DNA of 64,000 nucleotides. It comes from Verrucomicrobia bacterium Tous-C9LFEB. GTDB lineage: Bacteria; Verrucomicrobiota; Verrucomicrobiia; Methylacidiphilales; UBA1321. Under the pieces are notes generated by a model that saw only the letters and a program-made list of their open reading frames with translations, had not been told where the DNA came from and ran no database searches. Shown in pieces: positions 18,512 through 25,732 of this stretch. The position numbers and the translations under genes were made by a program. Numbering within the stretch: position 1 is the stretch's first letter; every line of letters starts with the position of its first letter. Location: positions 89,437 to 153,436 of the forward strand of contig NEUU01000010.1 of assembly GCA_002304345.1 (NCBI GenBank). Direction: 5' to 3'.

Positions 18512-18883
18512 TCATATACTGGCAGCCCCGGTCAATTGCCGGGCGCGGCGTTGCACGCCGAGTCGCACGAGTTCATCAATGGCGGGATGCTCGATGCTAT
18601 TGTGGCGCATGCGGGCGAGCACTTCGGTCCGGGCCTGCTCCAGAATTTCGGGACTGAATTGCTCCACCACTAATTCGTCGGTCGTATCGGAGGGATCGCC
18701 TTCCACCTGGACTTCAACAACGCCCCAGGACTTCAAAACACGCAAGTGCTTCTCCGTGACTTCCATGGCCTTCTTGATCAAAAGCTGGCCGTGGGCGTTT
18801 TTGACATCTGCGGCCAAAACACGACCTGGCTTCAGCGATTGTACAGGTACGGTAATCATGGGATGAGGCGTTATCTTCCCCAT
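18512..18883 (-). CDS. Small protein related to the N-terminus of HD-GYP proteins
   Basis: This 123-residue protein begins with PVQSLKPGRVLAADVKNAHGQLLIKKAMEVTEKHLRVLKSWGV, a pattern that precedes the catalytic part in many HD-GYP cyclic-di-GMP phosphodiesterases. Here the HD-GYP domain itself is missing; the rest is a helical segment (EQFSPEILEQARTEVLARMRHNS). It could be a stand-alone regulator or accessory protein of the HDOD/hybrid kinase genes that follow on the same strand. An internal ATG at 18859 is an alternative start. The gap 18884-19704 beyond it contains repeats only. Confidence 0.65.
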   Translation of the reverse strand: MGKITPHPMITVPVQSLKPGRVLAADVKNAHGQLLIKKAMEVTEKHLRVLKSWGVVEVQVEGDPSDTTDELVVEQFSPEILEQARTEVLARMRHNSIEHPAIDELVRLGVQRRARQLTGAASI

Positions 18884-19125
18884 CTATCGGCACAAATTTC
18901 CGGCAACTAAATAAGAAAAACCGGAGGGCTGATTTGTCTGGTTATGAGGCAGTAACGAGGGAAGGGCGTGAAAAATAAAGAGCGTCGACAAACGACTACA
19001 AGAATCGACCGCCTCTGTTGGGTGTCGACGACGGTGTCGGCCAAACCGGGCGATTTCCCATTTCAGATTGGAGGTTTCCAGGGGGCGAAATTCGTGCATG
19101 ACCCCAGTTCTAGCAGAAAAACGGG

Positions 19126-19221
19126 ACGAGCGTTTGCGTTAGGTTGGCTACGTGAGCTGCGTGTGCGATATTTTTGCGGCCGGGCGCGGAAAAGGTTTCT
19201 CGCTGAGCTCGCCAAGACGCC
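19126..19221. repeat. Dispersed 100-bp block, copy 2
   Basis: The block contains GCGTTTGCGTTAGGTTGGCT, ACGTGAGCTGCGTGTGCGAT, ATTTTTGCGG and GTTTCTCGCTGAGCTCGCCA. It matches the reverse complement of about 11022-11121 and the direct sequence of 42557-42660. It directly abuts the palindromic element at 19222-19379. No open frame is conserved between the three copies, so it is not a coding remnant that I can recognise. Confidence 0.65.
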
Positions 19222-19379
19222 ACCCCCTTGCCCGATCCCTCCGCTACGGTCGGGATGACAACTGGGTGAGATTATAATGAAGGGGTAGCGAGAAGCTCCT
19301 GTAGAGACGTCTTTGATTCAAAGAGGGTGCGTTACAATCCGTCATCCCGACCGTAGCGGAGGGATCGGGCAAGGGGGTG
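19222..19379. repeat. Inverted repeat, CCGTAG arm variant
   Basis: Arms of about 36 bp flank a 85-bp interior. The left arm contains CCCCCTTGCCCGATCCCTCC then GCTACGGTCGGGATGAC; the right arm at 19341-19377 is its complement. The interior word GGTAGCGAGAAGCTCCTG corresponds to the reverse complement of a word in the 6331-6455 copy. It is one member of the dispersed arm-variable family. Confidence 0.7.
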
Positions 19380-19385
19380 GTTTTC

Positions 19386-19435
19386 TGTAGGGCAGGACGG
19401 TGTCCCGCCATGGCGCTTCACCGAAGCGCCCTACA
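19386..19435. repeat. TGTAGGGC palindrome
   Basis: A unit begins with TGTAGGGC and ends with GCCCTACA, with two small hairpins between (GGACGGTGTCCCGCC and GGCGCTTCACCGAAGCGCC). Related units lie at 19504-19553, 19632-19655, 47733-47800, 49019-49135 and 51771-51800. They look like a REP-type family in which only the ends are constant. Confidence 0.55.
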
Positions 19436-19460
19436 GCAAGGCACTGGTTGCGATAGTTCA

Positions 19461-19621
19461 TTTAGAGCCTTTTAAGGTATTGTGCACAGAGGCATGTCTG
19501 CTTTGTAGGGCGCGATTGCATCGCGCCGCGGCGCCATACAATGGCGCCCTACAAGGGGCGTGGCATTCCTAGTCTTGGAGCCATTTCGAAACGTGTGCAC
19601 GATACTTTAAAATGCTCTAAA
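19461..19621. mobile_element. MITE-like element with 28-bp imperfect terminal repeats
   Basis: The left end (19461-19488) starts TTTAGAGCCTTTTAAGGTAT and continues TGTGCACA. The right end (19594-19621) is its inverted partner with about four mismatches. A TGTAGGGC palindrome lies inside. There is no coding capacity in the 161 bp. A fragment GCTAGAGCATTTAG at about 51811 may be a remnant of the same family. No clear target duplication is seen. Confidence 0.5.
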
Positions 19622-19704
19622 ACGCTCCCGTTGGCGCTTCACCGAAGCGCCCTACAGTTTGGAGTCGTTTTGGCTACTCTTTAAGGCGAGGGCTGCGCGC
19701 CGCG

Positions 19705-20052
19705 TCAGGCGGCTTGCGTCAGCCGATGGACCAACCAGATGATGATGAGGGCGAGGGGGATGGCGAGCAGGAGGAAGAGTTTGAAATCGCGCTGGCGTTG
19801 GGCGCGGAGCACGCGCTTGGTTTTGTGAACGGGAAGCGGTTCTTCGTTGCGGACGAAACTTTGCTCTTCCTCCAGCCGCCAGACGGGCGGGCCGGGTTCA
19901 ACGGGGGGAGCGGGTTTGGGATTTTTCTCGGCTTCGAGTTCGGCCTCGAGTTCGCTCATTTGTTCGGCGAGGCGGCGCTGTTGCTCGGCGAGTTCGCGGC
20001 GTCGTTTCTCTACCGGGTCATCGGAGTCGCCGCGAAATTTCCAGGGGGCCAT
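19705..20052 (-). CDS. Membrane-anchored charged coiled-coil protein
   Basis: Starting at ATG 20052, the 115-residue protein has a highly charged helical N-terminus (VEKRRRELAEQQRRLAEQMSELEAELEAEKN), a proline-rich hinge (PKPAPPVEPGPPVW) and one C-terminal membrane helix (KLFLLLAIPLALIIIWLVHRL). The frame extends upstream to 20193 but that part is low-complexity Ser/Pro and overlaps no recognisable start, so I exclude it. It is the last gene of a three-gene operon with another tail-anchored coiled-coil protein and a LysM/TPR lipoprotein. Function unknown; the topology suggests a cytoplasmic scaffold on the inner membrane. Confidence 0.65.
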   Translation of the reverse strand: MAPWKFRGDSDDPVEKRRRELAEQQRRLAEQMSELEAELEAEKNPKPAPPVEPGPPVWRLEEEQSFVRNEEPLPVHKTKRVLRAQRQRDFKLFLLLAIPLALIIIWLVHRLTQAA

Positions 20053-20110
20053 GGGGTGAACGTGCCGGATTGCCGGTGGCTCGGAATGGTTGCCGGAGGG
20101 AACCGGGGGA

Positions 20111-20770
20111 TCAGGCGGAGTGCTTGGTGATGAGGATGAAGAGGTAGACGAGTCCGAGGAGGATGACCGGCAGCGAATAGGCAAAGCCGTCACGCACCAT
20201 GTCGCCGAAACTCTTGCGGTTGGGATCGGTCGTTACGACTTCGCCATCGGCATCGAGCGGTTCTTCGCGCAGGGCGTCGAGCCGGGCGCGGGCCTGGCCA
20301 TGAACGGCCTGGGCTTGGTCGATGATGGCGAGGGCGCGGGTCAGTTCGGCCTGGAGGGCTCCGGGCTGCCAATCCTGCGGTTTGATCGCTTCCACTTCTT
20401 TGAGGTGCTCGCCGAAGGTTTCGCGGACGAGCTGGATTTGCTCGGCTTCGCGCTTGATTTCAAATTCCTGCCGTTCGAGAACGACGAGTCCGCGGGTCAG
20501 TTTTTCGAGAATCTCGCGGCGGCCGTCTTCAAACTCGCGCTGCTTGCGGCTGAGTTCTTCGAGTTCGCGGCGTTGGCGTTCGATTTCCTCTTGCTGGCGC
20601 TTGAGCTCGAGGAGCTGCGTTTGCGCTTGCTGGACTTTCAGGTTGATGTCGTCCGCGGTCACACCGCTGGAGACCTGCGGGGACGCCTCGGCAAGGAGAT
20701 CGTCCGGCTCTTCGTTGGACCAATTGGGATTGGGCGATTTCATGGAGCGGTCTTTGGCCGGTTTCGACAT
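20111..20770 (-). CDS. Tail-anchored coiled-coil protein
   Basis: The 219-residue protein is dominated by a coiled coil from about residue 38 to 150 (VQQAQTQLLELKRQQEEIER onward, rich in Glu, Arg, Gln and Leu) and ends with one membrane helix (YSLPVILLGLVYLFILI). There is no signal peptide, so the coiled coil should lie in the cytoplasm with the C-terminus in the membrane. It shares this architecture with the smaller protein encoded downstream. The upstream gene codes for a LysM/TPR lipoprotein 20 bp away. Together they look like an envelope-linked scaffold; no known family name can be given. Confidence 0.7.
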   Translation of the reverse strand: MSKPAKDRSMKSPNPNWSNEEPDDLLAEASPQVSSGVTADDINLKVQQAQTQLLELKRQQEEIERQRRELEELSRKQREFEDGRREILEKLTRGLVVLERQEFEIKREAEQIQLVRETFGEHLKEVEAIKPQDWQPGALQAELTRALAIIDQAQAVHGQARARLDALREEPLDADGEVVTTDPNRKSFGDMVRDGFAYSLPVILLGLVYLFILITKHSA

Positions 20771-20790
20771 GGATTCAGTCTGTTGGAAAT

Positions 20791-21630
20791 TTAGGGAATG
20801 ACGAGGACGGTGCCGAGTTTGAGCGGCTTGGTGAAGTCAACTTGGGAAGCATTCGCGGCCTTGATCTTGTCCATGTTGGCGTTGACGTCGCCCTTGTAAT
20901 ACTTGCGCGCGATCTTCCACAGCGTATCGCCTTTCGCGATGGTGTGGCTGCGGGCCTCGGTCACCGCGGTGGCGGCAGGGGTTGCCGTGGGCGCGGTGGA
21001 GGGAGCCACGGGAACGACGGCGGCAGCGGCCGGAGCCGGAGTGGTAGGATGGGCGACGGGGGCAACCGGCGTGGCCTTGGGCGCTTCCGGTGCGGCGGTA
21101 GGTGTCGCGGTGGGGGCCGGAGCGGGAGTGCTGACAGCGGCGGCGGCGTTCTGTTGCTGCTGGTCGAGGCGGGCCACGCGGGATTGAACTTCTTCGAGTT
21201 CGCGCTTCAGGTTGGCGTTCTCACTCTGCAACCGGGCGAACATTTCCGCATTGGCGACGGGGGAGTTGGGAAGCTTGGTGGCGAGGGAGAACTTGGCGTT
21301 GTCGAGCAGGGCCTGAACGGACTCGCGCTTTTCGGAGGTGGGGCGCAGTTCGAGGAACTTGCTGAAATGGTACATGGAGCTGATTTCGTCGCCGAGCTTT
21401 TCGCCATAGATGCGGCCAAGCTCGTAGTGAGCGGTGGCGACATTCGGGTTGGCCTGAAGTGCGGCTTCGTATTCGCGCACGGCTTCCACGTAGTTCTTGG
21501 CCTCGGTGTAACTTTCAGCCTTCTTGAAGTGGGGGTTGCGCGAATCTTCGGCTTCGAGATTCTTATCGATCGGCTGGCACGCGGCCATCCCCAATACTAA
21601 CAAGGCACTAACTGTCAAGCGACGGAACAT
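20791..21630 (-). CDS. TPR-LysM lipoprotein
   Basis: The protein (279 residues from ATG 21630) has a lipoprotein signal (MFRRLTVSALLVLGMAAC), about two TPRs (KKAESYTEAKNYVEAVREYEAALQANPNVATAHYELGRIYGE), a coiled coil (MFARLQSENANLKRELEEVQSRVARL), a long Ala/Pro/Thr linker and a C-terminal LysM domain (HTIAKGDTLWKIARKYYKG). LysM binds peptidoglycan glycan, so the protein should link the membrane lipid anchor to the cell wall. It heads the operon with two tail-anchored coiled-coil proteins. A gap 21631-22057 upstream holds one inverted-repeat element. Confidence 0.85.
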   Translation of the reverse strand: MFRRLTVSALLVLGMAACQPIDKNLEAEDSRNPHFKKAESYTEAKNYVEAVREYEAALQANPNVATAHYELGRIYGEKLGDEISSMYHFSKFLELRPTSEKRESVQALLDNAKFSLATKLPNSPVANAEMFARLQSENANLKRELEEVQSRVARLDQQQQNAAAAVSTPAPAPTATPTAAPEAPKATPVAPVAHPTTPAPAAAAVVPVAPSTAPTATPAATAVTEARSHTIAKGDTLWKIARKYYKGDVNANMDKIKAANASQVDFTKPLKLGTVLVIP

Positions 21631-21773
21631 GCGGCACATCCTAACAAGACAATCCTATGTTGCAAGCGCAGCGTGACGCTGCACCCCGGTATTTGAGACT
21701 CAGGTCATGTCGTCATGAGAGGGGCATTGGAAAGAGGAGGTGATAGAGTTGCCATCAAGCCGATTGCCTTTAA

Positions 21774-21926
21774 AACCGCCCCTTCCACCCGATCCTTCGC
21801 TCTGCTCAGGATGACGGAGTGTGAAAGCGAATGTCTTTCGCGATTTGCGTAGCAAATCAGCTACTGGGTCCAGCGTCACGCTGGTCATCCTGAGCAGAGC
21901 GAAGGATCGGGTGGAAGGGGCGGGTT
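21774..21926. repeat. Inverted repeat, CTCTGC arm variant
   Basis: The arms (CGCCCCTTCCACCCGATCC then TTCGCTCTGCTCAGGATGAC at left; complement at 21884-21924) pair over about 38 bp. The interior shares GGAGTGTGAAAGCGAATGT and CAGCTACTGGGTCCAGCGT with the copy at 9125-9276. Against that copy, the arm changes TTGG to CTG and A to G are mirrored on the other side. The surrounding 21631-22057 contains no gene. Confidence 0.75.
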
Positions 21927-22057
21927 GTTATGAGTTGGCTCTGTGAACGCTTCGTTTCTCATGACGATACGCCCTACCTGTGCCTAGCAAAAAACGTGAC
22001 GTGGTTCCGGAGGGAACAACGTCACGTTGCGCTTTGCAATCCGCTGGTGAGTGACCG

Positions 22058-22513
22058 CTAGGCGGCGCCACCGAAGGTGACGTAATCGTCGAGGTCGAGG
22101 TAATCGAACCAGGTTTTGATGTCTTCGCGTTTCGGGGCGATCTTGGCGACTTCGCCGTAGAAGAATTTGATCGTATCCGGATCGCTATCGGGACCGCGTT
22201 GGTATTGATAGTCGGTCCACGTTTTGATTTCCCACGGTGTGTGCTTGTTCTTCTGGTGGGTGGTGATCCATTCCAGAATTTCGGTGTCGCCCTTGCCGGT
22301 TTTCAATTCAGCGAGGAGCGCGTCCGGGTCGATGCCGAGGAAGTTGATGATGTGTTGATCGAGCGGACAGTTGTAGTGGAAGTCGCCGTTCTTGCCAGCG
22401 ATGGTCGCGCGGGCCTTGTCGAGCATGCGCGGGAGGAGGACATAGCCGCCGAGTTGGACGCGCGCGCTGCGCGGGGGACGTTGGGTGAGGTCGAGGGATT
22501 TGATTGTGCTCAT
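22058..22513 (-). CDS. DUF5069 family protein
   Basis: The 151-residue protein shows the DUF5069 pattern: LDLTQRPPRSARVQLGGYVLLPRMLDKARA, then DQHIINFLGIDPDALLAEL, TEILEWITTHQ and IKTWFDYLDLDDYVTFGG. The family is small, soluble and uncharacterised, and is common in Verrucomicrobiota and Planctomycetota as I recall it. A GGAAA motif precedes the ATG at 22513. It is the last gene of the SDR operon controlled by the TetR-type regulator, which hints at a detoxification or stress role, but no chemistry can be assigned. Confidence 0.8.
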   Translation of the reverse strand: MSTIKSLDLTQRPPRSARVQLGGYVLLPRMLDKARATIAGKNGDFHYNCPLDQHIINFLGIDPDALLAELKTGKGDTEILEWITTHQKNKHTPWEIKTWTDYQYQRGPDSDPDTIKFFYGEVAKIAPKREDIKTWFDYLDLDDYVTFGGAA

Positions 22514-22550
22514 AGTTTGATTTCCTTTCGGGAGGGTTGGGGAGGCAGGA

Positions 22551-23315
22551 TTATTTGGCGCTATAGCCGCCGTCGACGAGCAGGTCGTGCCCGGTGATGA
22601 AGGACGCTTCGGACGAACTCAGGAAGAGCACCGCGGCGGCCACTTCGTCGGGCTGGCCGTGACGTCCGATCGGATGCATGGCGCCGAGCGCTTTTTTCGA
22701 TTCCTCGCTGGGAGGACCAAAGGCGCGGGTGACCATGTCCGTCTGGATCACGGCGGGGGAGACGGAGTTAATGCGAACGCCCTGCGCGGCCACTTCCAAC
22801 GCGGCAGTTTTGGTGAGACCGATCACGGCGAATTTGCTCGCGTTGTAGATGGCGAAATTCGGCATCGCATGCGTGCCGAGCACCGAGGCGGTGTTCACGA
22901 TGGAACCGCCACCGTTTTTCAGCAGCGCCGGAATCTCGTACTTGAGCGAGAGCAGCACGCCTTTCACATTGATATCGAAGATGTGCTGGTACTCTTTGAC
23001 CGTGACTCCGGTGGTGGGCGTGATGGTGCCTTCCACGCCGGCGTTGTTGAAGGCGATGTCGAGTCGCCCGAACGTGGAGACGGTTTTCTCCACGAGCGCA
23101 GCCACCTGGGCTTCGTCGCTCACATCGGCCTGGATGAAGCGGGCTTTGCCTCCGGCGGCGGTGATGGCCTGGACGGTTTCCTGACCTTCTTTTTCGCGGC
23201 GACCACTCACGACCACGCTGGCGCCTTCGCGGGCGAAAGCGATGGCGGTGGCGCGGCCGATGCCGGAGGTTCCGCCCGTGACGAGGGCGACTTTATTTTC
23301 GAATCGTTGGCTCAT
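22551..23315 (-). CDS. Short-chain dehydrogenase/reductase
   Basis: This 254-residue classical SDR oxidises or reduces an alcohol/carbonyl substrate with NAD(P). It has the cofactor motif VTGGTSGIGRATA, NNAGVEG, the catalytic serine in NTASVLG and the YNASK motif with catalytic Tyr and Lys. VVSGRREKEG has an arginine after the second strand, which favours NADP. The C-terminus ITGHDLLVDGGYSAK is typical of the glucose-1-dehydrogenase/FabG-like group. A CAGGAG ribosome-binding site lies 9 bp before the ATG, inside the end of the small upstream ORF. Substrate unknown. Confidence 0.9.
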   Translation of the reverse strand: MSQRFENKVALVTGGTSGIGRATAIAFAREGASVVVSGRREKEGQETVQAITAAGGKARFIQADVSDEAQVAALVEKTVSTFGRLDIAFNNAGVEGTITPTTGVTVKEYQHIFDINVKGVLLSLKYEIPALLKNGGGSIVNTASVLGTHAMPNFAIYNASKFAVIGLTKTAALEVAAQGVRINSVSPAVIQTDMVTRAFGPPSEESKKALGAMHPIGRHGQPDEVAAAVLFLSSSEASFITGHDLLVDGGYSAK

Positions 23316-23321
23316 GATGAT

Positions 23322-23510
23322 TTACTCCTGGTAGCGGGTGATTTGGGCGAACTCCGGCAGGGTGATCGTCGGAACGACCTTGCCTTTTTCGTTGGTGACA
23401 AAAACGGGGAAGGGAATCGACATCAGGGAATAGGCCTGGGGAGTGAGGACAGCTTGCCGGCGGCGGCGAGAAACGCGGGGACGGGAGGCAATGGGGAGGT
23501 TTGTCTTCAT
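23322..23510 (-). CDS. Small hypothetical protein ahead of the SDR gene
   Basis: A 62-residue frame lies directly in front of the SDR gene and behind an operator-like site shared with tetR. It has a basic N-terminus (RPRVSRRRRQAV) and a more globular end (SIPFPVFVTNEKGKVVPTITLPEFAQITRYQE). Its stop codon is 6 bp before the SDR start, so it could be a leader or a translationally coupled small protein. I recognise no family. Coding status is uncertain. Confidence 0.4.
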   Translation of the reverse strand: MKTNLPIASRPRVSRRRRQAVLTPQAYSLMSIPFPVFVTNEKGKVVPTITLPEFAQITRYQE

Positions 23511-23516
23511 AGGTAG

Positions 23517-23531
23517 TTGACTGGTCGGTTT
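23517..23531. promoter_or_regulatory. Operator-like site, second copy
   Basis: TAGTTGACTGGTCGGTTTAT just upstream of the small ORF/SDR operon matches the longer palindrome TAGTTGACTAATCGGTCAAG upstream of tetR. The shared core is TTGACT, two purines, TCGGT. The right half-site is less perfect here. It is a likely second binding site of the TetR-type regulator. Confidence 0.5.
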
Positions 23532-23551
23532 ATGTTGTGGGTAAAAATTTT

Positions 23552-24172
23552 TTAGGGGTGTGCAGCAACAGACTGGGCGACATCGACCCCGATGAGGCGG
23601 AAGATGCTTTGCTCGGTATTCTTCAGGGCTTCCGGGTCGTTAAAAATCTTGGTCTGGACGAGCAATCCCATCACCAGCGCGTCAATGGCGCGGGCGGTTT
23701 CCGTATGGTTGCCGGGAGGAATCAAGCCTTCGCGTTCCGCTTCATTGAGGGCGGATTCGAAATAGCGGCAGTAGCCGGAAAAGATGCTCTGCACCTTCTT
23801 GCGGATATTTTCGTCTTCCGTGCTAAGCTCCAGTCCGACAGAGATATAGGGGCAGCCGCAAGCCTTGCCGCAAGAGCCTTTTTTCTCCGTCTGGCTCTGG
23901 TATAGCGCCTTGGCGAAGCGGGAGAAACGTTCCAGTGGGGGATGTTGCGGGGAGAAAGCCTGATCGAGTTTCGCGCAGATTTGTTCCCAGTTCTTTTCGA
24001 ATGCGGCAACGGTCAGATCGCTTTTGGAGGGGAAGAAATAGTAGAAGCTGCCTTTGCGGACATCGGCGCGGGCGCAGATGTCATCCACGCTGACGGAACC
24101 GTAACTGCGTTCCCACATCAGCTCTAACGCCGTCGTCAGGAGCTTGGTCCGGGTTTCGCATTCAGGTTTCAT
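23552..24172 (-). CDS. TetR-family transcriptional regulator
   Basis: The 206-residue repressor has the TetR HTH at residues 8-55 (LLTTALELMWERSYGSVSVDDICARADVRKGSFYYFFPSKSDL), with the family's invariant GSFYYFF region. The ligand-binding half has an unusual cysteine cluster, GSCGKACGCPY, which could sense thiol-reactive compounds or metals, a suggestion from composition only. It is encoded ahead of a small ORF, an SDR and a DUF5069 protein on the same strand. A palindrome in its own promoter and a related one before the SDR operon suggest autorepression and control of that operon. Confidence 0.9.
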   Translation of the reverse strand: MKPECETRTKLLTTALELMWERSYGSVSVDDICARADVRKGSFYYFFPSKSDLTVAAFEKNWEQICAKLDQAFSPQHPPLERFSRFAKALYQSQTEKKGSCGKACGCPYISVGLELSTEDENIRKKVQSIFSGYCRYFESALNEAEREGLIPPGNHTETARAIDALVMGLLVQTKIFNDPEALKNTEQSIFRLIGVDVAQSVAAHP

Positions 24173-24186
24173 GAGGACTATAGTAG

Positions 24187-24202
24187 TTGACTAATCGGTC
24201 AA
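24187..24202. promoter_or_regulatory. Palindromic operator upstream of tetR
   Basis: TTGAC-TAATCG-GTCAA is a perfect inverted repeat with 5-bp arms, 14 bp upstream of the tetR start codon. A variant of the same word occurs at 23517-23531 ahead of the SDR operon. Placement over the promoter fits autorepression by the TetR-type protein. Confidence 0.6.
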
Positions 24203-24353
24203 GTGCAAGTGGAATTTTGAAAGGGCTGGTCTGTTCGTCTAGATCTGCTCTTTCATACCCGGTTGGCCTCCGCTTGTCGAGAAATCGGAAGTGATTGGTA
24301 ATCCCCCGCTTTCTGGTTTCCTGATGGCTGGCTTGTTGTATGCTCCACGGTCC

Positions 24354-25412
24354 ATGCCCGACCCGGCCACGCTTCACTTGCGGTTGTTTCAATTCCGCTG
24401 TCACGAGGAACTCCGCGTGGAGTTGCCGGTGGGACGTCATTTCTTTTTTGGGTCGAACGGGCAGGGCAAAACGTCGCTGCTCGAAGCGGTCTATTTCCTG
24501 AGCCGGTTGCGCTCGTTTCGCACCGCGCAGACACGCGAGTTGGTCTGCTGGCAGCGAGACTGCTTTCGTGTGGAGGCGAAACTCGGCGAGACGGCGCTCG
24601 CCGCGACGTGGAGTCCAACCGGTCGTGAACTGGTTCTGGACGGGAAGCCTGTGGCCAGCGCGGTCGATTTCTGGGGGCAACTTGCGACCGTGCTTTTCAT
24701 TGGGGAAGATCGCGAACTTGTGACCGGGTCGGGAGCGGGCCGCCGGAATTGGGTGGATGGATTGATCGCACAACGCGAGCCGGGCTACCTCGCCACCGCG
24801 CAGCAATACGCCCGCGCTTTGAAACAGCGCAATGCGTGGCTGCGGCAGGGCGGTGAAGACCGGCGCGTGGGCGAATCGCTCACGCAATTGGTGACCGAGC
24901 ATGGCCTCGCCATGACGCGCGCGCGGCGGGCGATCACGGAGCCGCTCTCGCTCGCGGTGAGTGAAGCGGTGCGCGCCCTCTCGGGCGAACGTGATACCGT
25001 GACGTTGCGCTATCGTTCCAGTTTTTCACTCGATGCCGCGCCGGATTGGGCGAGCGTCGCGGCGGGCGAACAACGGTTTCAAGCGACGTTGCTCGGGCCG
25101 CATCGCGACGACTGGATTCTCGAGCGCAACGGCAAATCGCTCGGCAAGTTTGGCTCGGAAGGCCAGCAGCGTACTACCGCGCTCGCTCTGCGACTCGCCG
25201 AAGCGCAACTCATCCGAGAGCGGCGCGGGCAATGGCCGGTCTTCTTGATGGATGACGTCGCGCCGCAGCTCGACGAGAACCGTCAGGCGGCACTCCGCGC
25301 CCTGTTGCCCGCCGAGGCTTTTATTTTGATCACCGCGCCCGAAGATCGCGGCTGGACCACGCCGCAGGATTTTCGCTGGATGGTGTCGCCGTCGAAAGCG
25401 GAGGCAGCCTGA
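24354..25412 (+). CDS. recF: DNA recombination and repair protein RecF
   Basis: RecF is an SMC-like ATPase that helps RecO/RecR load RecA at single-strand gaps. From the ATG at 24354 it has 352 residues. It shows the Walker A loop FFGSNGQGKTSLLEAVYFLSRLRSFR, the ABC-type signature region LGPHRDDW and KFGSEGQQRT, and the Walker B MDDVAPQLDE. All are intact. In many bacteria recF lies with dnaA-dnaN-gyrB; here it stands alone next to a tetR gene, so it has been separated from the replication cluster. It converges on the PpiD-like gene with a shared terminator between them. Confidence 0.93.
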   Translation: MPDPATLHLRLFQFRCHEELRVELPVGRHFFFGSNGQGKTSLLEAVYFLSRLRSFRTAQTRELVCWQRDCFRVEAKLGETALAATWSPTGRELVLDGKPVASAVDFWGQLATVLFIGEDRELVTGSGAGRRNWVDGLIAQREPGYLATAQQYARALKQRNAWLRQGGEDRRVGESLTQLVTEHGLAMTRARRAITEPLSLAVSEAVRALSGERDTVTLRYRSSFSLDAAPDWASVAAGEQRFQATLLGPHRDDWILERNGKSLGKFGSEGQQRTTALALRLAEAQLIRERRGQWPVFLMDDVAPQLDENRQAALRALLPAEAFILITAPEDRGWTTPQDFRWMVSPSKAEAA

Positions 25413-25531
25413 CGCGACCGCAGCTCGCCGTTTGATGGGAAGGAATTCGGAGTTGTTCGAGCGATTGCAGGAGCCTTTTACGTAGGGCTATAGCTGTTTT
25501 AGGGCCATCGTTTCCCTGTCGTAGAGATTGC

Positions 25532-25629
25532 GCCCGCCGAAGCCACCGGCTTCGGCTACACCCAGAGTTCCATGGAGGAGTCAACCTGTCGCGCTAGTGT
25601 TGTAGCCGAAACCGGTGGTTTCGGCGGGC
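25532..25629. repeat. Inverted repeat with CCGAAGCCACCGGCTTCGG arms
   Basis: The left arm (25532-25560) contains GCCCGCCGAAGCCACCGGCT and ends TACA; the right arm (25601-25629) begins TGTAGCCGAAACCGGTGG and ends CGGCGGGC. The arms pair with a few mismatches, and each is itself nearly palindromic. The interior is about 40 bp. It resembles the TGTAG-bounded palindromes elsewhere in the window. Confidence 0.55.
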
Positions 25630-25676
25630 ACATCCAGCCAAGTCGGGGGCTCAGTCGCGAAAAAACGATCGCAGAC

Positions 25677-25715
25677 ACAACAAAGGCGGCACCGGTGGGG
25701 TGCCGCCTTTGTTGT
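25677..25715. terminator. Bidirectional intrinsic terminator between recF and the PpiD-like gene
   Basis: Two perfect 16-bp arms (ACAACAAAGGCGGCAC and its complement) enclose a 7-base loop, giving a strong GC hairpin with A- and T-rich edges on both sides. It lies between two convergent genes and can stop transcription from either direction. Confidence 0.8.
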
Positions 25716-25732
25716 TAAAACGGAGCGGTGGC

